A stretch of DNA of 5,853 nucleotides from Angelakisella sp. (GTDB lineage Bacteria; Bacillota; Clostridia; Oscillospirales; Ruminococcaceae). The stretch is taken from the NCBI GenBank assembly GCA_022795575.1, contig JAAWGY010000165.1, positions 1-5,853 on the forward strand. The letters run 5' to 3'. This document shows, piece by piece, positions 1 through 5,853 of the stretch (the stretch's first letter is position 1; the number at the start of each line of letters is the position of its first letter). The position numbers and the translations under genes were made by a program. The notes below the pieces were generated by a model, which was not told the origin of the DNA, searched no databases, and saw nothing but the letters and a program-made list of their open reading frames with translations.

Positions 1-170
1 CCAACCGCCGTAGGCGGCTCTTAGGCCGTGCCTCCCCTGAAAGGGGAGGTTGCCCGTAGGGCACGTTCCCGAAGGGATGCCCGCAGGCGACGGAGAGGTT
101 CCCCCGCAGGGCCGCTCCCCCGTAGGAGCGCTCCCTCGCAGGCCCCGCCGTTCCGATAGCCGCCCCGGGG
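1..170. repeat. GC-rich array of short palindromes, apparently non-coding
   Basis: This stretch beyond the purL 3' end shows no convincing gene. It is a run of short inverted repeats, most centred on GNA on the plus strand. The better ones are 5-17 (5-bp stem, loop GTA), 31-49 (8-bp stem, loop GAA), 51-63 (5 bp, GTA), 67-77 (4 bp, GAA), 103-111 (3 bp, GCA) and 114-129 (5 bp, 6-nt loop containing GTA). Weaker centres lie at 82-86 and 137-141. Two perfect 10-bp palindromes lie at 125-134 and 162-171. The unit from the 31-49 hairpin to CGGAGAGGTT at 91-100 has the layout of palindromic intergenic repeats I associate with gut Clostridia; this was not checked. On the minus (purL transcript) strand the same centres read UNC flanked by C and G, so UNCG-type RNA hairpins are possible if transcription reads through. 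Confidence 0.7.
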
Positions 171-172
171 CC

Positions 173-262
173 TTTCGCTCCCTGCGGGGAGCGACCAGGG
201 CGCTGCCCTGGACCTGCAAGCCTTTGAAAAGGCTTGACCGAAACTTTTATTGCCCTGCGGGC
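173..262 (-). repeat. Four-hairpin intergenic repeat, copy A, downstream of purL
   Basis: Read on the minus strand, this 90-nt element starts 18 nt past the purL stop and forms four consecutive hairpins: 252-262 (4-bp stem, loop GCA), 217-236 (8-bp stem CAAGCCTT/AAGGCTTG, 4-nt loop), 195-211 (7-bp stem CCAGGGC/GCCCTGG, 3-nt loop) and 175-194 (8-bp stem TCGCTCCC/GGGAGCGA, 4-nt loop). It is the inverted counterpart of copy B at 5607-5695. The inner 75 nt (173-247) match copy B (5621-5695) at 73 positions. Its place makes it a candidate 3' end or transcription-stop region for purD-purL, but no hairpin is followed by a real U tract, so it is not a classical intrinsic terminator. It has the look of a dispersed palindromic repeat family of the REP or MITE kind; copy number in the genome is unknown. 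Confidence 0.85.
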
Positions 263-280
263 CTTGGGGGACAGCGGCTG

Positions 281-3200
281 CTACACCCGGTAGTAGTCTG
301 CCGCGCCCTTAAACAAGGGCATATATTTTTCCCCAGGCACGTTGCGGTACAGGTCCTCCCCGCTCCGCTCGCTATGCCCCATCTTGCCCAACACCCGCCC
401 GTCCGGGCTGGTGATCCCTTCAATGGCAAACACCGACCCGTTGGGGTTATACCGCACATCCATCGTAGGCGCCCCCGTCAGGTCCACATACTGGGTGGCC
501 ACCTGCCCGTTCCCGGCCAGCGCCAACGCCGCCGCCTCCGGACAGACAAACCGCCCCTCCCCGTGGGATACCGCTATCGTGTAAACCTCCCCCGGCGTCA
601 TCCGGCTGAACCACGGGCTCTTGCTGCTGGAAACCCGTGTCCGCACCAGCATCGACTGGTGCCGCCCAATGACGTTGTAGGTAAGGGTGGGGCTCTCCGC
701 CGTGGTCTCCACAATGTCCCCGTAGGGCACCAGCCCCAGCTTGATCAGCGCCTGGAACCCGTTGCAGATGCCGCACATCAGCCCGTCCCGCTGCCCCAGC
801 AGCCGCCGGACCTCCTCCTTGATGGCCGGGTTGCGGAAAAACGCGGTGATAAACTTCCCCGAACCGTCCGGCTCGTCCCCCCCGGAAAATCCCCCCGGGA
901 TAACGATCAGCTGGCTTTCCCGGATGGCCTCCGCCATGGCTGCGGCGGAATCCGCCACATCCTGGCCGGTGAGGTTTTTCACCACCAGGATGTCGGCCCC
1001 AATCCCCGCCCGCTCCAGCGCCCGGGCGGTGTCGTACTCGCAGTTGGTGCCGGGGAACACCGGAATCAGCGCCTTGGGCCGGGCAATCCCCACCTTGGGG
1101 GCGGCCCGCTTGCCGGTCATCTCGTAGGTGAAGGTCTCCATGGGGGCCTTCTGGCTCTGTACCGTGGTGTGGTAGGGGAAGACCTGCTCCAGCCGCCCCT
1201 CGTAGACCTCCTCCAGCGGCACAAGGTCCACCGCCTCCCCTTGGGCGGCAAAGGTGTATTCGGCGGTAACGGTGCCCAGGGGCCAGGCGTTCTCCGGCAT
1301 CTCCGCCCCCTCCGCCAGCTCCAGGATAAAGCCGCCGTAGGCGTAGCAGAACAGCCGCCCGGGGGCAAAGCCCTCATCCAGCCGGAAGCCCAAACGGTTG
1401 CCCAGGCAGGACTTAAAGAGCTGCTCCGCCATGCCGCCGTAGCCGGGTGTGCTGGCAGAGAGCACCTTGCCGGAGGCGATCAGCTCCTCCACCTGCCGGA
1501 AGAGGGCCAGCAGGCTCTTTGCCTCGGGCAGCAGGCTGCCCTCCTTGGCGTTTTTGGGGGCCAGCCAAACCACACGGCTCCCGGCCTGCTTGAACTCCGG
1601 GCTGATGACGTTGCCCGCCTTGCCCCAGCTGACGGCAAAGGACACCAGGGTGGGGGGGACGTCCAGCTCCTCGAAGCTGCCGGACATGGAGTCCTTGCCC
1701 CCAATGGCGGCCACCCCCAGCTCGGTTTGGGCCTGGAGGGCCCCCAGCAGCGCCGCCAGCGGCTTGCCCCACCGCTTGGGGTCGCTGCCCAGCCGCTCAA
1801 AGTATTCCTGGAAGGTAAGGTAGGCGTGGTCCTTGGAAAAGCCGGAGGCCACCAGCTTGCAGAGGCTTTCCACCACCGCCAGGTAGGCCCCCTGGTAGGG
1901 GCTCTGGCTCATCACCACCGGGTTATACCCCCAAGCCATGCCGGAGCAGGTGGTGGTATTGCCCCGGAGCACCGGCAGCTTTGCCGCCATAGCCTGCACC
2001 GGTGTCAGCTGCCGGATCCCGCCAAAGGGCATCACCACCGTAGCCGCCCCGATGGTGGAATCGAACCACTCGCTCATCCCTTTTTTGCTGCACACGTTCA
2101 GGTCCCCCACCACCGCCCGGAGCTTTTCCTCTATGGTGCCGGTGTGGGTACGGGGGGCGACGCGGGTTTTCTCCACCGCGGCGGTGGTGTGCTTTTCCGC
2201 CCCGTTGGAGCCAAGGAACTCCCGGGAAAGGTCCACGATCCGCTTCCCCTTCCAGTCCATGGTAAGGCGGGGCTCCGCTGTCACCACCGCCACCCGGGTG
2301 GCCTCCAGGTTCTCCCGGTGGGCCATGGCGATGAAGGCGTCTGCGTCCTCCGGGGCCAGCACCACCGCCATCCGCTCCTGGCTCTCGCTGATGGCAAGCT
2401 CGGTGCCGTCCAGCCCCTCGTACTTTTTGGTGACGGCGTCCAGGTCGATGGCAAGGCCGTCGGCCAGCTCCCCGATGGCCACCGAAACCCCGCCCGCCCC
2501 AAAGTCGTTGCACCGCTTGATGAGGGCGGTGGCGGCGGGGTCGCGGAACAGCCGCTGGAGCTTGCGCTCCTCCGGGGCGTTGCCCTTCTGCACCTCCGCC
2601 CCGCAGGTGGTTAGGCTCTCTTTGTTGTGGCTCTTGGAGGAGCCGGTGGCGCCGCCGCAGCCGTCACGGCCGGTGCGGCCCCCCAGCAGCACGATGATGT
2701 CCCCGGGGGCGGGCACCTCCCGGCGGACGTTCTTTGCCGGGGCAGCCCCCACCACCGCCCCGATCTCCATCCGCTTGGCGGCGTAGCCGGGGTGGTAAAG
2801 CTCATCCACAATGCCGGTGGCAAGGCCAATCTGGTCCCCATAGGAGCTGTAGCCGTGGGTGGCGGTGGTGGTCAGCTTGCGCTGGGGGAGCTTGCCGGGG
2901 ATGGTCTGGGATACCGGCACAGTGGGGTCCGCCGCCCCCGTTACCCGCATGGCCTGGTAGACGTAGCTGCGGCCGGAAAGGGGGTCCCGGATGGCCCCGC
3001 CGATGCAGGTGGCCGCCCCGCCGTAGGGCTCAATCTCGGTGGGGTGGTTGTGGGTCTCGTTTTTGAACATCAGCAGCCAGTCCTGGAGCTCCCCGTCCAC
3101 ATCCACCGGGATACGCACCGAGCAGGCGTTGATCTCCTCCGATTCGTCCAGGTTCCGGAGGACGCCGGTCTTCTTCAGGTACTTGGCCCCCATGGTGGCA

Positions 3201-4006
3201 AGGTCCATAAGGCAGACCGGCTTGTCCCGGTCCCCGTAGACCTCCCGGCGCATGGCCAGGTAGTCCTGGTAGGCGGCGGCCACCGCCGGGTCGTCGATCT
3301 CCACCTTGTCCAGGATGGTGCCGAAGGTGGTGTGGCGGCAGTGGTCGCTCCAGTAGGTGTCGATCATCCGGATCTCGGTAAGGGTGGGGTCCCGCTTTTC
3401 CTGCCGGGCAAAGTAGTCCTGGCAAAAGGCGATGTCGTCCAGGTCCATGGCAAGGCCGTACTTCTTGATGAAATCCGCCAGCCCTCCCCGGTCCAGCCCC
3501 AAAAAGCCCGTTAGGGTGGGGACGCTGTCCGGGTGCTCCACCGAAAGGGCCAGTGTCTCCGGCATCCTTAGGTCCGCCTCCCGGCACTCCACCGGGTTGA
3601 TGACGTATTTCTTCACCGCCGCCAGCTCCTCGGGGGTCAGCGTCCCCTCCAGCAGGTAGATCTTGGCGGTTTTAACGGTGGGGCGCTCCCCCTGGGAGAC
3701 AATCTGGATACACTGGGCGCAGGAATCGGCCCGCTGGTCAAACTGCCCCGGCAGCGGCTCCACCCCAAAGGTGTAGGCCGCCTCCGGCAGCGCCTCCCGG
3801 CAGTCGTCCAGCTGGGGCTCCGAAAAAACGGTGCTGCGGCAGGCGTCAAAGAGGGCCTGGTCGATGCCCTCCACGTCGTAGCGGTTCAGCAGCCGCAGCC
3901 CGGTAATGCCCCCAATGTTCAGGAGGCCGCGCAGGTCCCGCAGCAGCCGGGCGCTCTCCTCGGCATAGGCGGGCTTTTTCTCTACATAGATGCGAAAGAT
4001 AGCCAT
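281..4006 (-). CDS. purL: Phosphoribosylformylglycinamidine synthase, single-chain form with fused glutaminase
   Basis: PurL converts formylglycinamide ribonucleotide, glutamine and ATP to formylglycinamidine ribonucleotide, step 4 of de novo purine synthesis, in the cytoplasm. The 1241-residue length fits the large type that fuses PurS-like, PurL and PurQ parts. The N-terminus (about 1-150) is the PurS-like and linker region. The synthase part carries a DHCRH motif at 221-225, the glycine-rich NETHNHPTE segment at 316-324, GGRTGRDGCGGATG at 442-455, NDFGAGG at 500-506 and GGKDSMSG at 769-776. The class I glutaminase domain (about 978-1241) has the nucleophile C1081 in GICNGFQ, a HGEGRF motif at 1148-1153, and H1211 and E1213 completing the triad. 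The ATG at 4006 is preceded by a strong ribosome binding site. All key residues seen are intact, with no frameshift. Glycine codons shift to GGG in the last 200 codons. Identification is by family motifs, so it is very secure; the clostridial subtype is inferred. Confidence 0.98.
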   Translation of the reverse strand: MAIFRIYVEKKPAYAEESARLLRDLRGLLNIGGITGLRLLNRYDVEGIDQALFDACRSTVFSEPQLDDCREALPEAAYTFGVEPLPGQFDQRADSCAQCIQIVSQGERPTVKTAKIYLLEGTLTPEELAAVKKYVINPVECREADLRMPETLALSVEHPDSVPTLTGFLGLDRGGLADFIKKYGLAMDLDDIAFCQDYFARQEKRDPTLTEIRMIDTYWSDHCRHTTFGTILDKVEIDDPAVAAAYQDYLAMRREVYGDRDKPVCLMDLATMGAKYLKKTGVLRNLDESEEINACSVRIPVDVDGELQDWLLMFKNETHNHPTEIEPYGGAATCIGGAIRDPLSGRSYVYQAMRVTGAADPTVPVSQTIPGKLPQRKLTTTATHGYSSYGDQIGLATGIVDELYHPGYAAKRMEIGAVVGAAPAKNVRREVPAPGDIIVLLGGRTGRDGCGGATGSSKSHNKESLTTCGAEVQKGNAPEERKLQRLFRDPAATALIKRCNDFGAGGVSVAIGELADGLAIDLDAVTKKYEGLDGTELAISESQERMAVVLAPEDADAFIAMAHRENLEATRVAVVTAEPRLTMDWKGKRIVDLSREFLGSNGAEKHTTAAVEKTRVAPRTHTGTIEEKLRAVVGDLNVCSKKGMSEWFDSTIGAATVVMPFGGIRQLTPVQAMAAKLPVLRGNTTTCSGMAWGYNPVVMSQSPYQGAYLAVVESLCKLVASGFSKDHAYLTFQEYFERLGSDPKRWGKPLAALLGALQAQTELGVAAIGGKDSMSGSFEELDVPPTLVSFAVSWGKAGNVISPEFKQAGSRVVWLAPKNAKEGSLLPEAKSLLALFRQVEELIASGKVLSASTPGYGGMAEQLFKSCLGNRLGFRLDEGFAPGRLFCYAYGGFILELAEGAEMPENAWPLGTVTAEYTFAAQGEAVDLVPLEEVYEGRLEQVFPYHTTVQSQKAPMETFTYEMTGKRAAPKVGIARPKALIPVFPGTNCEYDTARALERAGIGADILVVKNLTGQDVADSAAAMAEAIRESQLIVIPGGFSGGDEPDGSGKFITAFFRNPAIKEEVRRLLGQRDGLMCGICNGFQALIKLGLVPYGDIVETTAESPTLTYNVIGRHQSMLVRTRVSSSKSPWFSRMTPGEVYTIAVSHGEGRFVCPEAAALALAGNGQVATQYVDLTGAPTMDVRYNPNGSVFAIEGITSPDGRVLGKMGHSERSGEDLYRNVPGEKYMPLFKGAADYYRV

Positions 4007-4016
4007 GTTGATCCTT

Positions 4017-4023
4017 CCTCCTT
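4017..4023 (-). promoter_or_regulatory. purL ribosome binding site overlapping the purD stop codon
   Basis: The minus strand reads AAGGAGG ten nucleotides before the purL ATG. Its first two bases are the last two bases of the purD TAA stop (4022-4024). This near-consensus Shine-Dalgarno sequence fixes the purL start. The short 15-nt gap between genes suggests co-transcription and probably translational coupling. Confidence 0.9.
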
Positions 4024-5539
4024 ACAGCGTGTCGGTTTTGTCCAGGGTGGTCAAAAGGGCCAGCTCCTCCCACCGGGGGGGAACGCCCTGCTCCTCCAGG
4101 CAGGCGGTAAGGTTGGTGACAGTGTCCCCTGCCCCGCCCTTTTTCCAAACGGTGTCGCACTCCTCGCAGACACAAAGAGCCTCCCCGGTTTTCTTCACCA
4201 CCGCCCGGTGGATGGGGCCCTGGCCGCAGAGGGGGCAGGCCTTTTTGGGGGGCAGGGCGGCAAGGGCGCGGCTGCCGATATCCCCGCGGAGCTGGACACC
4301 CTCCCACCGGATGCCCCGGGCGGCGGCGTAGGCCCGGCGGATGGCCTCCTGGAGGGTCTCCCCGGTGGCGGTGACGCCCAACACCCGGCCCCCGGCGGTG
4401 ACAAAGCCCCCGTTCTCCCCGGCGGCGGTGCCGGCGTGGAAGACCTGGGCCTCCGCCTCCGGGCTGGCGGGCTGGCCTTTTTCATCCAGGCCGGTGATGG
4501 CCTTGCCCTTCTGGTAGCTGCCGGGGTAGCCGCCGCTGGCCAGGACGACGCAGCAGGCGCAGCCGGGGCGGACGCCCATCTCCACCTCCCGGAGGCGGCC
4601 CTCCGCGGTGGCCAGCATAATCTCCAGCAGGTCCCCGGAGAGGAGGGGGAGCACCACCTGGGTTTCCGGGTCGCCAAAGCGGCAATTATACTCGATGACC
4701 TTGGGGCCCTGGGGGGTGAGCATCAGGCCAAAGTAGAGGCAGCCCCGGAAGGTGCGGCCCTCCAAATTCATGGCGGTGACGGTGGGGCGGAGGATCTTCT
4801 CCATACACTGGGCGGCGATGGCGGGGGTATAGCAGGGATTGGGGGCGATGGTGCCCATTCCGCCGGTATTGAGGCCCTTGTCCCCATCCAGGGCCCGCTT
4901 GTGGTCCATGCTGGAGGCCATGGGGAGGATGGTTTCGCCATCGGTAAAGCAGAGGACCGAGACCTCCGGGCCGGTGAGGAATTCCTCGACGACGATTTCG
5001 CTGCCGCTTTCGCCGAAGATCTTTTCCTCCATCATAGAGCGGACGGCGTTTTCTGCTTCCTGGCGGGTATGGCAGATGAGGACTCCTTTGCCCAGGGCCA
5101 GGCCGCTGGCCTTGACCACGACGGGGAGGGGGGCTTGGGCCACACAGGCCAGGGCGGCGGCGGGGTCATGGAACACCTGGTAATCCGCGGTGGGGATGCC
5201 GTACCTTTTCATCAGGTCCTTGGCGAAGGCTTTGCTGCCCTCGATGGCGGCGGCGGCGGCGTCCGGGCCAAAGGCGGGGATGCCTGCTTCCCGGAGTTTA
5301 TCCACAGCGCCCAGCACCAGGGGGTCGTCGGGGGCCACCACCACAAGGTCGGCCTCGTATTCCTTGGCTGCTGCAACGATGGCCTCCACATCGTTGGCGC
5401 TGCCGGGGATACAGACGGCATCCTGGGCGATACCGGCGTTGCCGGGCATAGCAAACAGCTGGGTGGCCCTGGGGCTTTCCTTCAGCTTACGGATAATTGC
5501 GTGTTCCCGGCCGCCGCCGCCAATGACCAATACTCTCAT
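4022..5539 (-). CDS. purD: Phosphoribosylamine-glycine ligase with C-terminal CxxC extension
   Basis: PurD joins phosphoribosylamine and glycine using ATP to make glycinamide ribonucleotide, step 2 of purine synthesis, in the cytoplasm. The N-domain opens with GGGGREHA at 7-14. The ATP-grasp part (about 101-300) shows VVVKASGLALGKGV at 140-153, VVEEFLTGPEVS at 183-194, DHKRALDGDKGLNTGGMGT at 212-230 and EYNCRFGDPETQ at 283-294, where E283 and N285 are the expected metal ligands. The usual PurD end is reached near DIGSRAL at 420-426. Family members are normally about 420-430 residues, so the 505-residue length reflects an extra tail of about 79 residues containing two CxxC pairs, described separately. 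ATG 5539 is chosen because the glycine-rich loop follows at once and an AGGAG lies 8 nt upstream. It is the first gene of the visible operon, 15 nt before purL. No purH, purN or purF is visible next to it. Confidence 0.98.
   Translation of the reverse strand: MRVLVIGGGGREHAIIRKLKESPRATQLFAMPGNAGIAQDAVCIPGSANDVEAIVAAAKEYEADLVVVAPDDPLVLGAVDKLREAGIPAFGPDAAAAAIEGSKAFAKDLMKRYGIPTADYQVFHDPAAALACVAQAPLPVVVKASGLALGKGVLICHTRQEAENAVRSMMEEKIFGESGSEIVVEEFLTGPEVSVLCFTDGETILPMASSMDHKRALDGDKGLNTGGMGTIAPNPCYTPAIAAQCMEKILRPTVTAMNLEGRTFRGCLYFGLMLTPQGPKVIEYNCRFGDPETQVVLPLLSGDLLEIMLATAEGRLREVEMGVRPGCACCVVLASGGYPGSYQKGKAITGLDEKGQPASPEAEAQVFHAGTAAGENGGFVTAGGRVLGVTATGETLQEAIRRAYAAARGIRWEGVQLRGDIGSRALAALPPKKACPLCGQGPIHRAVVKKTGEALCVCEECDTVWKKGGAGDTVTNLTACLEEQGVPPRWEELALLTTLDKTDTL
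4025..4261 (-). other. Zinc-ribbon-like C-terminal tail of PurD (residues 427-505)
   Basis: After the normal PurD C-domain the frame continues for 79 residues. A short AALPPKK linker leads to CPLCG with C435 and C438. Nineteen residues later comes CEEC with C458 and C461, followed by DTVWKKGG; there are extra cysteines at 456 and 480. The CxxC-x19-CxxC pattern is what small zinc ribbons show, so metal binding is a fair inference. The tail contains no methionine and no internal start site, so it is not a separate gene, and codon use runs on smoothly from purD. Its role is unknown: it could stabilise the enzyme, form a contact with another pathway enzyme, or respond to metal or redox state. Confidence 0.7.
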
Positions 5540-5547
5540 GGGATTCT

Positions 5548-5552
5548 CTCCT
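5548..5552 (-). promoter_or_regulatory. purD ribosome binding site
   Basis: The minus strand reads AGGAG eight nucleotides before the purD ATG at 5539, within TAGGAGAG. Position and sequence fit a normal Shine-Dalgarno site and support the chosen start. Confidence 0.75.
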
Positions 5553-5560
5553 ATACTTAT

Positions 5561-5589
5561 GTTTTATTGCTTTTTCCGTCTTAGCGCAA
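5561..5589 (-). promoter_or_regulatory. Candidate weak promoter for purD-purL
   Basis: On the minus strand TTGCGC (5584-5589) and TAAAAC (5561-5566) are separated by 17 bp. They match the sigma-70 type consensus at 3 of 6 and 4 of 6 positions. This is the AT-richest stretch between copy B and purD, and it would give a short leader with the ribosome binding site near the 5' end. The match is weak, and other placements or a promoter further upstream remain possible. No PurR-box-like sequence or purine riboswitch was recognised here. Confidence 0.3.
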
Positions 5590-5622
5590 AGCTTGTCCGC
5601 AGGAATGCCCGAAGGGCGCTAA
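5581..5622. repeat. Inverted repeat upstream of purD enclosing two GNA mini-hairpins
   Basis: TTAGCGC at 5581-5587 and GCGCTAA at 5616-5622 are perfect 7-bp inverted repeats. Between them lie TCC-GCA-GGA (5596-5604) and GCCC-GAA-GGGC (5607-5617). The last one is the first hairpin of copy B and competes with the outer stem for 5616-5617. The left arm overlaps the candidate -35 element of purD, so the structure could affect promoter access. That is inference only. Confidence 0.5.
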
Positions 5623-5695
5623 AGTTTGGGTCAAGCCTTTTCAAAGGCTTGCAGGTCCAGGGCAGAGCCCTGGTCGCTCCCCGCAGGGAGCGAAA
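5607..5695 (+). repeat. Four-hairpin intergenic repeat, copy B, upstream of purD
   Basis: Read on the plus strand this 89-nt element repeats the order seen in copy A: hairpins at 5607-5617 (4 bp, loop GAA), 5632-5651 (8 bp), 5657-5673 (7 bp) and 5674-5693 (8 bp). Against copy A there are five substitutions and one single-base gap, and every stem base is the same. The element points away from purD, as copy A points away from purL, so the two bracket the operon as inverted repeats about 5.3 kb apart. If a minus-strand gene ends at 5715, the element would also lie in that gene's 3' region and could act as a boundary between transcripts. Confidence 0.85.
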
Positions 5696-5714
5696 CTCCC
5701 CAGGGCGCTATCCA

Positions 5715-5852
5715 CTACGTCACAGCCTGACCAAGGAGCATTTCGGCAGGCTCCCAGGCCGCGGTTTTGAACAGCTGCTTTTGGGTGAGGATGGGGGCTA
5801 TTGCGGTTATGTAGCCTGCTGGCGGGGAAGCGCAAACCGCGGCCGGGGTTAG
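5715..5852 (-). CDS. Possible 3' end of an upstream gene, unrecognised, partial
   Basis: A minus-strand frame is open from the window edge to a TAG at 5715-5717, giving 45 codons whose product ends in KTAAWEPAEMLLGQAVT. Composition is protein-like, and about two thirds of third positions are G or C. The stop lies 19 nt before copy B, much as the purL stop lies 18 nt before copy A. No domain or family was recognised. An opposite-strand frame is also open over the same bases, so chance is a real alternative. Treat this as a hint rather than a gene call. Confidence 0.25.
   Translation of the reverse strand, partial: LTPAAVCASPPAGYITAIAPILTQKQLFKTAAWEPAEMLLGQAVT
5757..5844. repeat. 11-bp perfect inverted repeat near the right edge
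   Basis: GGCCGCGGTTT at 5757-5767 and AAACCGCGGCC at 5834-5844 are perfect reverse complements with 66 nt between them. Each arm contains the palindrome CCGCGG. If the 45-codon minus-strand frame is real, both arms lie inside it. Function is unknown, and chance in GC-rich DNA is possible. Confidence 0.5.
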
Positions 5853-5853
5853 G

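Noticed and set aside
1..170. CRISPR array or tRNA gene in the left flank
   Set aside because: The palindromes differ in sequence and spacing, there are no identical repeats with unique spacers, and no tRNA-like set of arms was found.
173..250. Copy A as a classical intrinsic terminator of purL
   Set aside because: The hairpins are strong, but no U tract follows any of them on the minus strand; it is kept only as a repeat with possible stop function.
50..2614. Plus-strand open frame of 854 codons opposite purL
   Set aside because: It is antisense to a clearly identified, intact purL. The product is a proline-, glycine- and histidine-rich string without recognisable domains, as expected from the high-GC antisense frame.
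2627..3514. Plus-strand open frame of 295 codons opposite the middle of purL
   Set aside because: It has the same shadow character as the other antisense frames and no domain.
4208..5584. Plus-strand open frame of 458 codons opposite purD
   Set aside because: It is antisense to purD, glycine-rich and low in complexity, with no family motif. It is explained by the GC-rich codon use of purD.
5540..5606. Purine riboswitch or PurR box upstream of purD
   Set aside because: The space is too short for an aptamer within the likely leader, and no matching conserved core or box was seen.
5709..5852. Plus-strand reading of the right edge, ending in a short string with GYCGYVACW, vaguely like an acetyltransferase strand
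   Set aside because: It has no start codon or ribosome binding site, runs on from a purD shadow frame, ends in a stop at the window edge, and the resemblance is too short to support.

Overview
The window holds a two-gene purine biosynthesis operon on the minus strand, purD then purL, set between two GC-rich flanks full of short palindromes. The DNA is very GC-rich. PurL is the long single-chain form with a fused glutaminase, and its N-terminus resembles FGAM synthases of Clostridia. Together with the palindromic intergenic repeats, this suggests a high-GC gut Clostridia of the Oscillospiraceae type (Flavonifractor or Pseudoflavonifractor-like). That placement comes from recollection of family sequences, not from a search.

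Layout from left to right. Positions 1-170 are apparently non-coding and packed with short hairpins, seven of which have C-GNA-G centres on the plus strand. Positions 173-262 are repeat copy A, four hairpins in a row, just past the purL stop. Positions 281-4006 are purL (1241 codons, minus). A 15-nt gap carries the purL ribosome binding site, which overlaps the purD stop codon. Positions 4022-5539 are purD (505 codons, minus), with a C-terminal extension bearing two CxxC pairs. Positions 5540-5606 hold the purD ribosome binding site, a weak promoter candidate and small inverted repeats. Positions 5607-5695 are repeat copy B, the inverted counterpart of copy A. Positions 5696-5853 may hold the last 45 codons of an upstream co-directional gene, but this is weakly supported.

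PurD makes glycinamide ribonucleotide (step 2 of de novo purine synthesis). PurL converts formylglycinamide ribonucleotide to its amidine (step 4), using glutamine split by its own C-terminal domain. The formylating enzyme for step 3 and the remaining pathway genes are not in the window.

The most notable observations are: a zinc-ribbon-like tail on PurD; the inverted pair of four-hairpin repeats bracketing the operon, whose differences all lie outside the stems; the dense GNA/UNCG-type mini-hairpin array beyond purL; and a strong shift in glycine codon choice from GGC at the start of purD to GGG at the end of purL. No clear new enzymatic or defence system is visible.
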